Shown here piece after piece: positions 1 to 8,662 of a stretch of DNA of 64,000 nt. Source of the stretch: Allobosea sp. BK604 (GTDB taxonomy: Bacteria; Pseudomonadota; Alphaproteobacteria; Rhizobiales; Beijerinckiaceae); assembly GCF_004341515.1 (NCBI RefSeq), contig NZ_SLZF01000010.1, forward strand, positions 62,001 to 126,000. The letters run 5' to 3'. Under the pieces are notes generated by a model. It was not told the origin of the DNA and searched no databases. It saw nothing but the letters and a program-made list of their open reading frames with translations. Each line of letters opens with the position of its first letter. Within the stretch, counting starts at the first letter, position 1. A program made the translations under genes and the position numbers.

Positions 1-152
1 CGAGCGCCCCTTGTCACGTCGCGAGGCGGGTTCCGATCGCGCCGTCGCCGTTTGAATAGCTATTGGATATGGAAGCTATAATTACATAACCAATCGACAA
101 GTTTTCGATCTGGCCTCATCTCCCCGGAGACGTTTCGGAGAGATCGAAGACC
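1..152. other. Upstream region of the first gene
   Basis: No gene is assigned. One + frame (codons from base 2) is open from the window edge to a TGA at 53-55 and could be the last 17 codons of a gene outside the window; this is too short to judge. A weak promoter-like pair, TTGAAT at 52-57 and TATAAT at 77-82, precedes the L,D-transpeptidase gene, but the 19-base spacing is long. Confidence 0.25.
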
Positions 153-827
153 ATGATGACAAGACGCGGCGCCATGCTGGCGATCGGTTCAGGTGTGCTC
201 CCGGGTTGTGTTTCGCTCCCGCAGCCCGAACTGGCGAGTACTGCCCCTCCCGGAATCGATCCGGCCTATGTCCGGATGTATGCGGCGCTCGATGACGAGC
301 CGTTTCCCGTCCCGGCGGTCGAACTGGAGGAGGTCGATCCGCAGTTCTGGCGGCGGGAGATCGCCTATGCGACGCCGGAGCAGCCTGGCACGGTCGTCGT
401 CGATCCCGGCGCCCGCCATGCCTATCTCGTCTTGCCCGGCGGGCGGGCCATTCGCTACGGCGTCGGTGTCGGCAAGGAAGAGGCGTTCAACTTCCAGGGA
501 GCCGCGATCGTCGGCCGAAAGGCGCAATGGCCGCGCTGGACGCCGACGCCGGACATGATCCGCCGCGAGCCCGCGCGCTACGCGCAATATGCGGGAGGAT
601 TGGCTGGCGGCGCCGGCAATCCGCTCGGGCCACGCGCCCTGTACCTCTACCGGAACGGTCAGGATTCCCTCTACCGGCTGCACGGCACCGTGGAGCCCTG
701 GACGATCGGCACGATGGTGTCCTCCGGCTGCGTTCGCTTTCTGAATCAGGACATTATCGATCTCCACCGGCGCGTGCCGACCGGCAGCAAGGTCGTCGTC
801 CTGGCCGCTTCAGCCGGCATGGCCTGA
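153..827 (+). CDS. L,D-transpeptidase (YkuD/ErfK family), probable lipoprotein
   Basis: The 224-residue product carries the YkuD catalytic signature near its C-terminus: His177 in an HGT motif and the nucleophile Cys193 in SSGCVR. The family cross-links peptidoglycan stem peptides or attaches proteins to peptidoglycan in the periplasm. The N-terminus has a twin-Arg stretch (MTRRGAM), a hydrophobic segment and an LPGC lipobox-like sequence, so lipid anchoring is likely. A GGAG about 13 bases upstream of ATG 153 supports the start; ATG 156 is an alternative. The residue two before the Cys-Gly is Ser instead of the commoner His; family members of this kind exist. The gene stands alone ahead of an unrelated transporter. 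Family assignment is firm; the exact cross-link made is unknown. Confidence 0.9.
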   Translation: MMTRRGAMLAIGSGVLPGCVSLPQPELASTAPPGIDPAYVRMYAALDDEPFPVPAVELEEVDPQFWRREIAYATPEQPGTVVVDPGARHAYLVLPGGRAIRYGVGVGKEEAFNFQGAAIVGRKAQWPRWTPTPDMIRREPARYAQYAGGLAGGAGNPLGPRALYLYRNGQDSLYRLHGTVEPWTIGTMVSSGCVRFLNQDIIDLHRRVPTGSKVVVLAASAGMA

Positions 828-924
828 ATCTCCGACATCGCTTCCCAAGACATTCCATTCGATGCGCAGCCCGGCCCGTCCTGGGCCCGTGAGGTTGCGC
901 GTCCAATTCCTCGTGGAGATTTCC

Positions 925-2151
925 ATGGTTTCTCACCAGGCTCCCCTGTCCGTGGCCAAGGTCGATCGGCTGCTGGTATGGCGCTACATCTTTGCCGGCC
1001 TGTGCGCGAGCCTCGACAGTATCGGGCTGGCCCGCTTCGCCTTCACGCCGCTCATTCCGGAATTGATCGAGGCCGGGTGGTTCTCGGCCCCGAGCGTCGC
1101 CTATCTCGCCGCAGCCAATCTGGCGGGCTATGTCTGCGGCGCGCTTCTCGGCAGGCCGATCGCGGGGCGCCTCGCCAACGAGCATGTGCTGCGGATCATG
1201 ATGGTGCTGATCTGCGCCGCATTCTTCGCCTGCGCTTTCCCATTCTCCTTCGCATGGTATTTCGGCTGGCGCTTCCTGTCGGGTTTCGCGGGCGGCGTCG
1301 TCATGGTGCTGGTGGCCGCCACCATCCTCCCGCATGTTCCGCCGGCCCGAAAGGGCGCTGCGGGTGGGGCGATTTTCCTCGGCCTCGGCCTTGGGATTGC
1401 CGGGTCAGGGACCATCATCCCCCTGCTGCTCGGGCTGGGTCTGGCTCAGACCTGGATCGGGCTGGGCATCATCTCCACCGTGCTGACTGCCGTGAGCTGG
1501 TTCGCCTGGCCTTCGAGCAAGCTCAGCCGGCGCGATGAGCCCAAGGCGGCTCCCGAGCGGGTCGCGCGGTTCGGCCGGGACGTCAGGCTGGTCTATGTCC
1601 AATATGCCTTGATGGCCACGGCCGCGGTTGCGCCCATGGTCTTCCTCGTCGATTTCGTGGCTCGCGGTCTGCGGGCGGGCACGCATCTAGGCTCGGTCTT
1701 CTGGGCGATCTATGGGCTAGGGGCCATTGCCGGCCCGCCTCTCTATGGCTACCTGGCTGACCGGATCGGCCCCAAGCCGACCATGAGGCTGGTTTCGCTG
1801 ATCTTTGCCGTAGCGCTGGCAGGGTTCTACGCCACCGACAACCTGACCGTGCTGGCAGGCCTGACGATCATCATAGGCACCTTCGCGCCGGGGATCGTGC
1901 CGCTCGTGCTTGCGCGCGTGCATGAAGCGATTCCGCGGAGCGCGAGCCGCCAGAATCTTGCCTGGGGACGCGCCAGCATCATCTCCGCAGCCGCCATGGC
2001 GGTCGCAGCCTATGCCTACTCGGCGCTGTTCAATGCGACCGGTGGCGATCACCGCCTGCTGTTCCTCATGGCTGCCGGGCTGCTGGTGGTCTCGCTCATC
2101 TCGGATTTCGGCCTTCCCGCCAAGGTCAGTGGCGATCCCGAGGGGGCCTGA
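925..2151 (+). CDS. MFS transporter, YbfB/YjiJ-like
   Basis: This 408-residue protein is strongly hydrophobic, with about twelve membrane segments in two halves split by a charged loop near residues 200-225 (SKLSRRDEPKAAPERV). It belongs to the major facilitator superfamily; the opening DSIGLARFAFTPLIPELIEAG and the glycine-rich early helices resemble the YbfB/YjiJ subgroup, whose substrates are mostly unknown. ATG 925 is preferred over an in-frame ATG at 862 because GGAG sits 7 bases before it and the extra N-terminal residues are not hydrophobic. The LacI gene downstream is convergent. Inner-membrane secondary transport is secure; the substrate is not predictable. Confidence 0.85.
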   Translation: MVSHQAPLSVAKVDRLLVWRYIFAGLCASLDSIGLARFAFTPLIPELIEAGWFSAPSVAYLAAANLAGYVCGALLGRPIAGRLANEHVLRIMMVLICAAFFACAFPFSFAWYFGWRFLSGFAGGVVMVLVAATILPHVPPARKGAAGGAIFLGLGLGIAGSGTIIPLLLGLGLAQTWIGLGIISTVLTAVSWFAWPSSKLSRRDEPKAAPERVARFGRDVRLVYVQYALMATAAVAPMVFLVDFVARGLRAGTHLGSVFWAIYGLGAIAGPPLYGYLADRIGPKPTMRLVSLIFAVALAGFYATDNLTVLAGLTIIIGTFAPGIVPLVLARVHEAIPRSASRQNLAWGRASIISAAAMAVAAYAYSALFNATGGDHRLLFLMAAGLLVVSLISDFGLPAKVSGDPEGA

Positions 2152-2212
2152 CCGAGGGATACGACTCGCCTGGGTTGGCCCGTTCCGCACCGCAGGCGAT
2201 CATATCCGACGC

Positions 2213-3337
2213 CTATTTTTTCCGAGCCGTCGTGCCGCGTTCCGTGATTCCGGTGGATGGAACGCGCACGACGCGCGGCTCGACGATCTGGCCCTGGCTG
2301 AGCGATGACAGCATCGCCAGCGTCTCGTCGACCATCCGCTCGATCGGCAGGCACAGGGTGGTGAGGTCGTGCGAGGACCAACTGGCGAGTGCGATGTTCT
2401 GGCAGCCGACGATGGACAGCTCTTCCGGGATGCGCAGGCCGAACCGTCGCCGGGCCTCGTCGGCGAAGCCAAGGGCCAGCAAGTCACTGGCGCAGAACAG
2501 GCTGTCGATCGCCGGCAACTGCTCGCGTGCCGCGAGGGCTGCATTGAGGCCATCCTCATAGCTGAAGCCTGTCGCCGGGATGATCTTGGGGGCAGGCAAG
2601 CCTCGCATCCGGGTCCGCTCGACGAAGCCGGTCATCCTCTCGATATTGGTGGTCGCGTCATTGCCGGACGACAGGAAGGCGAGGCGTTCATGCCCGCTGT
2701 CGATGAGCAGGTCGGCGACCAGAGCGGCGCCGGCCTCGTTGTCGCAACCAACGCCATAGGCATCGGGGTCGCGTGAAACCCTGTTGAAGTAGATCAGCGG
2801 AACACCGGCATGCTTGGCCTGTTCGATCGCGGCCTCGGAGAGGAGGCCGGAGAAGACCAGGATCGCATCGGGGCTGTAGGCCATGAGCGTCTGCAGGCTC
2901 GCGTCGAAGTCCTGGGCGTAGCTGCCCGGGATCAGCATCAGCGACATGTCGATCCGGTGGATGCGCTCCGACAGCTTTGCGAGAACCTCCGAATAGATCG
3001 GCGAATTGACGCTCGACATGATGACGCCGACGATGCGCGTCTTCCGCGTCGCCAGGCTTCTGGCGAAGACATTGGCCCGATAGCCGAGCTGTTCGGCCCG
3101 CCGTAGCACCAGTTGCCGCGTCTCCTCCGAGATGATCGTATCCTTCTGGAAGGCGCGTGCGACGGTCGCCAGCGAGATATCCAGGTCAAGCGCGATATCC
3201 TTCAAGGTCACGCGGCCATAACTGCGCTTTCCAGCCGCGCGCGTCGGGACTGCCGTGCCGTCGGTAAGAGCGTCCTCGGATATTGCAGGGCGATCATTGC
3301 TCACGCGGTCAAACCTTCGAATCCCCAAACCTGACAA
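2213..3337 (-). CDS. LacI-family transcriptional regulator (LacI-1)
   Basis: The product is 374 residues. A LacI-type helix-turn-helix (VTLKDIALDLDISLATVARAFQ, about residues 43-64) and hinge helix are followed by a periplasmic-binding-protein-like effector domain (VGVIMSSVNSPIYSEVL onward). The N-terminal ~40 residues before the HTH are unusually long and may be partly untranslated; an in-frame GTG near 3304 is an alternative start. It is divergent from the family-5 ABC importer operon. The intergenic region holds two identical palindromes, so it most likely represses both itself and the transporter operon until a ligand is bound. The effector is probably the transported compound, by inference from position. 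Confidence 0.92.
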   Translation of the reverse strand: MSGLGIRRFDRVSNDRPAISEDALTDGTAVPTRAAGKRSYGRVTLKDIALDLDISLATVARAFQKDTIISEETRQLVLRRAEQLGYRANVFARSLATRKTRIVGVIMSSVNSPIYSEVLAKLSERIHRIDMSLMLIPGSYAQDFDASLQTLMAYSPDAILVFSGLLSEAAIEQAKHAGVPLIYFNRVSRDPDAYGVGCDNEAGAALVADLLIDSGHERLAFLSSGNDATTNIERMTGFVERTRMRGLPAPKIIPATGFSYEDGLNAALAAREQLPAIDSLFCASDLLALGFADEARRRFGLRIPEELSIVGCQNIALASWSSHDLTTLCLPIERMVDETLAMLSSLSQGQIVEPRVVRVPSTGITERGTTARKK

Positions 3338-3418
3338 GACCTTGCAGCATCTTGAACAGCGCTAGCGCTTCGGCGGTTCAGGTCAACACCAGAGCCTACA
3401 GCATTGCGGCGATCAAAA

Positions 3419-3457
3419 AAAGAGAGCGCTCTCATTGACAATGAGAGCGCTCTCTTT
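3419..3457. promoter_or_regulatory. Paired LacI-type operators in the divergent promoter
   Basis: Two identical 12-bp palindromes, GAGAGCGCTCTC, lie at 3422-3433 and 3443-3454. Their centres are 21 bp apart, two helical turns, and together they form an 18-bp inverted repeat with a 3-base centre. The 9 bases between them contain TTGACA (3435-3440) reading toward the transporter and TTGTCA reading toward lacI, so an occupied pair would cover both -35 regions. Central CG palindromes of this form are typical LacI-family operators. The pair sits midway between LacI-1 and the binding-protein gene. Binding by LacI-1 is inferred. Confidence 0.8.
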
Positions 3458-3613
3458 GTAGCGTCGCGGGCATCAGCTTTCGCGTTCGCGGCGCCGCTGA
3501 GGGCGTGGCGGGTGCTGATCGATCGGCGCCGGGCTTTCCGTAGGGAGCGCCGGCGTTCGTCAAGAACCAGAGCATCCGCAACCGAATGGATGCCTCGCCA
3601 CAGGGAGATGATC

Positions 3614-5143
3614 ATGAAGCTGCTGGCTGGCGCCTGCTTTGCGCTCGGCGTCGCATTCGCCTTGCCCGTGATCGCGCAGGAGACGCCGAAGCGCGGGGGC
3701 ATTCTGGTTCAGTCGATGGATGTCGAGCCGGCATCGCTCGATCCGGCCTTTGGCAATGCCCCCGGTCGCGATCGGACCGTCTACACCCAGATTTTCGAGA
3801 ACCTGTTCGTCCAGGACGAAAAGGGAAACCTCGTCCCGCAATTGGCCAAGTCCTGGGAGATCGCCAAGGACCAGCTCTCGATCACCTTCCATCTGCGCGA
3901 CAACGTGGTCTTCCATGATGGAACGCCGCTGAACGCGGAAGCGGTCGCGTTCAACCTGAACCGGATCGTCGATCCGCAGGTCAAGGCGCGCGCCCGCCAG
4001 TTCGTCTCCGACATGAAGTCCGCAACGGCGGTCGACGCCATGACAGTCAGGGTCGATTTCACCCGGTCCTCGGCCTCGGTGCTGTCGGGCCTGGCCAATG
4101 AAGCCGGCATGATCTCATCGCCCAAGGCGATCCAGGCGCTGGGCAACGAATATGGCCGCAAGCCGGTGGGAACGGGCCCGTTCTCCTTCGCCAGCTGGAC
4201 CAGCGGCAACCAGATCAAGCTGCAGAAATTCGAGAATTATTGGGGGCGTGACGAGAAGGGCGAGAAGCTGCCTTATCTCGATGGCGTCACCAACCGCATC
4301 ATCGTCGATACCGCCTCGAAGATCGTCGAGGCCCGCGCAGGCACTGTCCATATCACCGATGCGATCCAGCCGAAGGATTATGCTCAGGTCGAGCGCGACC
4401 CGAACCTGACGCTCGAGGACAGCCTCGCCAGCAATCTGCAGATCCTGTCGTTCAACCTGACCCGGCCTCCCTTCGATGACGAGAAGCTGCGCCGCGCCTT
4501 CGTGCATGGCATCAACCGGGCCCTGATCGAGAAGGTCGCGTCGAACGGACAGGGGCTCGTGCTCAAGGGGCTGGAGCCGCCGCAATCGCCGATCTACGGC
4601 GAGAACCTGCGGGACTATGATTTCGACCTCGCCAAGGCCAAGAAATTCTATCAGGAATCCGGCCACAAGGGCGTGGTCAAGCTCGCCATGATCCAGCGCG
4701 ATCCCGATACCAGGATCGCCCAGATCATCCAGGCCCAGATGGGCGCGGTCGGCGTGCGCGTCGAGATCGAAGCGCTGGAGCGGCTCGCCTGGGGCGACAA
4801 GATCTACAGCCACAATTACGATATCGCGCTGCATCGGATGTCGGCTCCGAAGGTCGATCCCGATGTCAATTTCGGCGCCTATTACGCCAGGACTGCCGGC
4901 GCGAACCATAGCGGCCACAAGGACGAGACAATCTTCGCGCTCATCGAGAAGGGCCGCACGACGATCGATCCGGCGGCGCGCAAGGCGATCTATGTCGAGT
5001 TCCAGCAATATTTGCTCGATCATGCCTATCAGCTGCCGCTGACCTCGGTCCGCGACCGCGGCATCATCCGCAAGGAGGTTGCCGGCCTCCACCAGGAATT
5101 CAGCGGCGCCTATCTTTTCGACCGGGCCTGGCTGCGGAAATAG
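3614..5143 (+). CDS. ABC transporter substrate-binding protein, family 5 (peptide/opine/nickel type)
   Basis: The 509-residue product has a Sec signal peptide (MKLLAGACFALGVAFALPVIAQ) and the SBP_bac_5 fold. Visible landmarks are KRGGILVQSMDVEPASLDPA near the mature N-terminus, the TYTQIFENL-like segment, WEIAKDQLSITFHLRDNVVFHDG, and FARPPFDDEKLRRAF-type helices. It would capture a peptide-like or other polar solute in the periplasm for the two permeases downstream. The start at ATG 3614 has AGGGAG 6 bases upstream. A longer open frame begins inside the operator and is rejected. It is the first gene of an operon with two permeases and a lyase, controlled by the operator pair about 160 bases upstream. 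Confidence 0.9.
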   Translation: MKLLAGACFALGVAFALPVIAQETPKRGGILVQSMDVEPASLDPAFGNAPGRDRTVYTQIFENLFVQDEKGNLVPQLAKSWEIAKDQLSITFHLRDNVVFHDGTPLNAEAVAFNLNRIVDPQVKARARQFVSDMKSATAVDAMTVRVDFTRSSASVLSGLANEAGMISSPKAIQALGNEYGRKPVGTGPFSFASWTSGNQIKLQKFENYWGRDEKGEKLPYLDGVTNRIIVDTASKIVEARAGTVHITDAIQPKDYAQVERDPNLTLEDSLASNLQILSFNLTRPPFDDEKLRRAFVHGINRALIEKVASNGQGLVLKGLEPPQSPIYGENLRDYDFDLAKAKKFYQESGHKGVVKLAMIQRDPDTRIAQIIQAQMGAVGVRVEIEALERLAWGDKIYSHNYDIALHRMSAPKVDPDVNFGAYYARTAGANHSGHKDETIFALIEKGRTTIDPAARKAIYVEFQQYLLDHAYQLPLTSVRDRGIIRKEVAGLHQEFSGAYLFDRAWLRK

Positions 5144-5242
5144 CCCGATGCCTGCCTCCGCGAAGGCGTCGCTGCTCCGGTTGTCATGGACGCCGGGCAG
5201 GGCGCTTCCGGCCCCGTTCCAAGAGAGCCGCAGGAGAACCGC

Positions 5243-6184
5243 GTGATTGGGTTCCTGATCCGCAGGGTGCTGCAAATCGTGCCCGTCGCCATCGTGATGT
5301 GCGCGGTCGTCTTCACCACCGCCTTCATGCTTCCCGGCGATCCGACCCTGACCATCCTCGGCGAGAACGCGCCGGCGGCGGCGAGGGCGGCCTTGCGCGC
5401 GGAAATGGGCCTGGACCGGCCCATTCCACTGCAATTCATCGATTGGCTCGGGCGCGCGCTGACCGGCGACCTCGGCAAATCGTTCAAGACCGGGGAGCCG
5501 GTCATGGACATGCTGCTCACCCGCATTCCGGTGACGCTCGAACTCACAATCCTGGCGATCACGCTGGCCGCATGCATCGGCGTGCCGCTCGGCATCATCG
5601 CGGCGCTCCGACGTAACAGCTGGGTCGACACCCTCGTCAGCATTCTCTCGATTTCCAGCCTCGCCATGCCGTTCTTCTGGGTCGGCATGTTGCTGATCAT
5701 GCTGTTCACGTTGCGGCTCGGCTGGCTGCCTCCCTCCGGCTACGTGCCCTTCTTCGAGGATCCGCTGAGGAACCTCCAGCTGATGATCATGCCGGTGATG
5801 ACGGTCGGGATGGCTTACGCCGCGCTCCTGATGCGGCAGACCCGGGCGGCGATGATCGAGGTGCTGTTGCAGGACTATGTCAGGACGGCGCGGGCCAAGG
5901 GCGCGGCCGAGCCACGCATCATCATCCGGCACGCGCTGCGGAATGCGCTCATCCCGGTCATCACCGTGATCGGCCTGCAATTCGGCGGGCTGATCGGAGG
6001 CGCCGTCGTCACCGAGACGGTGTTCGCGCTGCCCGGTCTCGGCCGCATGATCACCAATGCCATTTTCGAGCGCGACTACATGGTCGTGCAGGGCGCGATC
6101 CTCGTCGTGGTCGTCGGCGTGATCCTGGTCAATCTCGTCACCGACATCACCTATTCGCTGCTCGACCGGCGGGTGCAGCTATGA
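5243..6184 (+). CDS. ABC transporter permease, DppB/OppB type
   Basis: The product is 313 residues when started at GTG 5243, which has AGGAG at 5232-5236 and begins directly with the first membrane helix (VIGFLIRRVLQIVPVAIV). An upstream ATG at 5186 would add a polar stretch and is not preferred. About six membrane helices are present, with the DppB-type N-terminal module (GDPTLTILGENAP) and the EAA loop that contacts the ATPase (YVRTARAKGAAEPRIIIRHALRNALIPV). It pairs with the next permease, whose start codon overlaps its stop by four bases, so the two are translationally coupled. Confidence 0.9.
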   Translation: MIGFLIRRVLQIVPVAIVMCAVVFTTAFMLPGDPTLTILGENAPAAARAALRAEMGLDRPIPLQFIDWLGRALTGDLGKSFKTGEPVMDMLLTRIPVTLELTILAITLAACIGVPLGIIAALRRNSWVDTLVSILSISSLAMPFFWVGMLLIMLFTLRLGWLPPSGYVPFFEDPLRNLQLMIMPVMTVGMAYAALLMRQTRAAMIEVLLQDYVRTARAKGAAEPRIIIRHALRNALIPVITVIGLQFGGLIGGAVVTETVFALPGLGRMITNAIFERDYMVVQGAILVVVVGVILVNLVTDITYSLLDRRVQL

Positions 6185-7077
6185 TCGCGACCTCCGAACC
6201 GGCCAAGGACGTGGCTGCAACGCCTGCCATCGGTGCGGCGCCTGAGCCGTCGCGCGTCCTGGCGGTACTGCGTGCGCTGCTGCGCCATCGCCTGGGCAGG
6301 ATCGGCGCTATCGGCCTTTCGCTGTTGCTGTTCTGCGCTGCCTTTGCGCCGCTGCTGGCACCATTCGATCCCGCAGAGATCGACTATGAGGCGCTTCTCG
6401 AAGGGCCGAGCTGGCATCATTGGTTCGGCACGGACGAGCTCGGGCGGGATGTCCTGTCGCGCGTGCTCTATGGCAGCCAGACCTCGCTTCAGGTCATGGC
6501 GCTCGCGATCTCCGGGGCGCTGCTCATCGGCGTGACGCTCGGCATCGTCTCGGGCTTCCTGCGCGGCTGGTTCGACGATGTCGCCATGCGCGTCGTCGAC
6601 GGCCTGCTCGCCTTTCCGACCATCATCCTGTCGCTCGCGATCGTCGCTGCGCTGGGGCCGAGCCTGACCAATGCGATCATCGCGATCGCCATCGTCAACG
6701 TCCCGGACTTCGCGCGACTCGTCCGCGGCGAGGTGATCTCGGTGCGCGAGCTTGAATACGTGCAGGCGGCGCGGGCAATCGGCATGACCAATGCCCGCAT
6801 CCTCTGGAAGCATGTCTGGCCTAACGTCCGCGGCAGCGTGATCATCTACGCCTCGCTCAAGGCGGCGGCAGCGATCATCACCGAGAGCGCCTTGTCGTTC
6901 CTCGGTCTCGGCGTCCAGCCGCCGGATCCGACCTGGGGCTCGATGCTTTCGACCGCCATGCAATACAGCGACGCCTGGTGGATCAGCATCTTTCCGGGCC
7001 TCGCGATCTTCATCACCGTCCTGTCGCTGAACCTTCTCGGCGACGGCCTGCGCGACGTGCTCGACGCAAGGACGTGA
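6181..7077 (+). CDS. ABC transporter permease, DppC/OppC type
   Basis: The 298-residue product has the DppC layout: a cytoplasmic N-terminus, one helix, the OppC N-terminal module (FDPAEIDYEALLEGPSWHHWFGTDELGRDVLSRVLYG) and a five-helix transport domain with an EAA loop (YVQAARAIGMTNARILWKHVWPNV). It forms the membrane channel with the preceding gene. No ATPase gene follows; the lyase comes next. The system must therefore borrow DppD/DppF-type ATPases from elsewhere in the genome. Confidence 0.9.
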   Translation: MIATSEPAKDVAATPAIGAAPEPSRVLAVLRALLRHRLGRIGAIGLSLLLFCAAFAPLLAPFDPAEIDYEALLEGPSWHHWFGTDELGRDVLSRVLYGSQTSLQVMALAISGALLIGVTLGIVSGFLRGWFDDVAMRVVDGLLAFPTIILSLAIVAALGPSLTNAIIAIAIVNVPDFARLVRGEVISVRELEYVQAARAIGMTNARILWKHVWPNVRGSVIIYASLKAAAAIITESALSFLGLGVQPPDPTWGSMLSTAMQYSDAWWISIFPGLAIFITVLSLNLLGDGLRDVLDART

Positions 7078-7137
7078 GCCGCGACGCCGCCCGCATCCGC
7101 AATCCAGCCCAAATTCAAGACCGAGAAAGGCGCCACC

Positions 7138-8517
7138 ATGCAGGATAGTTCATCGACGTCGAACCGGGTGAAGGAGCCCGGCATCCGGGCATTGTTCACG
7201 CTCGAAAGCCGCTGGCAGGCCTGGCTGGATGTCGAAGCCGCCCTGGCGCGGGCCCAGGCGAAGATCGGCATGGTGCCGGAGGAGGCCGCCCAGGCGATCA
7301 CGGCCGCCGCGCGGCTGGAACTGCTCGACCCCGAGCGCATCCACGAAGGCTTCCTCCGCACCGCTCACACGCTGGTGCCGCTCGTCTGGGAACTCGGACG
7401 CGTCGTCGGCGAGCCGCATGGCGGCTGGGTCCATTGGGGCGCGACCACCCAGAACATCGTCGCCAGCGGCGATCTCCTGCTCATCCGCAGGGCTTTGTAC
7501 ATTTTCCGCGGCCAGCTGCGCGAGATTTTGGGCTCGATGGCCGCGCTGGCGGAACGCGGTGCGGAGATGGTCATGGCCGGCCGCACCCACGGCCAGCACG
7601 CCGTGCCGATCACCTTCGGCTACAAGGTGGCGACCTGGGTCGACGAGCTGCTGCGCCATCTCGACCGCATGGACCAGGCCGAGCCGCGGATCGTCGCTGC
7701 CATGCTGGGCGGCGCCGCGGGCACCTTCGCCTCCTTCGGGCCTGAAGGGCGCAAGCTTCAGGAACTGCTCGGCAAGGAGCTCAACATGCCCGCCCAGGAA
7801 ATCCCCTCACGGGCGGTCGGCGATCGCGGCGCCGAATATGTCTGCTTGCTCGGAATGATCGCGGCGACCTCGGCGCGGATCGGCCGCGAGGTCTATACGC
7901 TGATGAAGACGGAGTTCGGCGAGGTCGAGGAGCCCGTGCCGCCTGGAACGGTCGGCAGCTCGACCATGCCGCAAAAGCGGAATCCGAAGCTGTCGCAGGA
8001 TGTGGTGAGCCTCGCCGCCGAGGTGAGGGCATTTGTGCCGCTTGCGCTCGAGGCGATGCAGACGGAGCACGAGGCCGACCGGACCACCGACGTCCTGATG
8101 CAGACGGTCGAGGCGAATGCCAGCATCGCAGCCGGCGATATGCTGGCCCGCCTCGTCGAGATCATGGCCGGGCTGCAGCTCAACCCGACCAGGATGCGCG
8201 CCAATCTCGACCTCAGCGGCGGAATGATCATGTCCGAGGCGATCATGCTCAACCTCGGCAAGACCCTGGGACGCCAGCATGCCCATGACGTCGTCTATGA
8301 TGCGGCTCAGAAGGCGGCGACCAGCGGCGGCAACTTCGCCGAGATCCTGGCGGGCGATGCGGCCGTGAAGGAGAGGCTCTCATCCCAGCAGATCGCCGAT
8401 CTCCTCGACCCCGCCGGTTATACCGGACTCTGCGCGGAGATGGCGCGGGACGCGGCACGGCGAGTCCGGCAGGCGGCGCGACAGACAGCATCTTCTGCCG
8501 GCAAGCGTATCGGCTGA
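7138..8517 (+). CDS. Lyase of the fumarase/aspartase/adenylosuccinate lyase superfamily
   Basis: The product is 459 residues, the usual length for this superfamily. It carries the diagnostic signature GSSTMPQKRNPK at about residues 274-285 and an earlier conserved TGRTHGQHA-like segment (AGRTHGQHAVPITFGYKVA). Enzymes of this fold break C-N or C-O bonds with release of fumarate or a related acid, or, in the case of 3-carboxymuconate cycloisomerase, catalyse a ring closure. Position directly after an importer with no purine or arginine genes nearby suggests it cleaves the imported compound instead of acting in purine or arginine synthesis. An N-substituted aspartate or similar adduct is one possibility, which is inference. 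No strong ribosome binding site is visible beyond GAAAGGCG. Confidence 0.85.
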   Translation: MQDSSSTSNRVKEPGIRALFTLESRWQAWLDVEAALARAQAKIGMVPEEAAQAITAAARLELLDPERIHEGFLRTAHTLVPLVWELGRVVGEPHGGWVHWGATTQNIVASGDLLLIRRALYIFRGQLREILGSMAALAERGAEMVMAGRTHGQHAVPITFGYKVATWVDELLRHLDRMDQAEPRIVAAMLGGAAGTFASFGPEGRKLQELLGKELNMPAQEIPSRAVGDRGAEYVCLLGMIAATSARIGREVYTLMKTEFGEVEEPVPPGTVGSSTMPQKRNPKLSQDVVSLAAEVRAFVPLALEAMQTEHEADRTTDVLMQTVEANASIAAGDMLARLVEIMAGLQLNPTRMRANLDLSGGMIMSEAIMLNLGKTLGRQHAHDVVYDAAQKAATSGGNFAEILAGDAAVKERLSSQQIADLLDPAGYTGLCAEMARDAARRVRQAARQTASSAGKRIG

Positions 8518-8529
8518 CCGGGACGACAC

Positions 8530-8584
8530 GAAACCTGATCCAGAATTACTTTTTCTGTTCCAGCGAAAGTAATTCTGGTGTTTC
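8530..8584 (+). terminator. Hairpin downstream of the lyase operon
   Basis: A perfect 13-bp inverted repeat (8540-8552 and 8566-8578) with a 13-base loop is flanked by further complementary GAAAC/GTTTC. It begins 12 bases after the lyase stop. There is no strong T-run, so it may act as a factor-assisted terminator or be a dispersed palindromic repeat. Confidence 0.4.
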
Positions 8585-8662
8585 TTGGCGTTCGGGGGAT
8601 GAACTGCGCGATGCGAGGACTGTCTGGCGCGCTTCAACCCTGGATCGAGGGGGGAGGCCGTC

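Noticed and set aside
3404-3613. N-terminal extension of the ABC binding protein
   Set aside because: It would translate through the operator pair and lacks a signal peptide at its start; ATG 3614 has both a ribosome binding site and a signal.
4115-5980. 621-codon frame opposite the ABC binding protein and permease
   Set aside because: Composition is that of an antisense shadow; the + strand genes have signal peptide, family motifs and ribosome binding sites.
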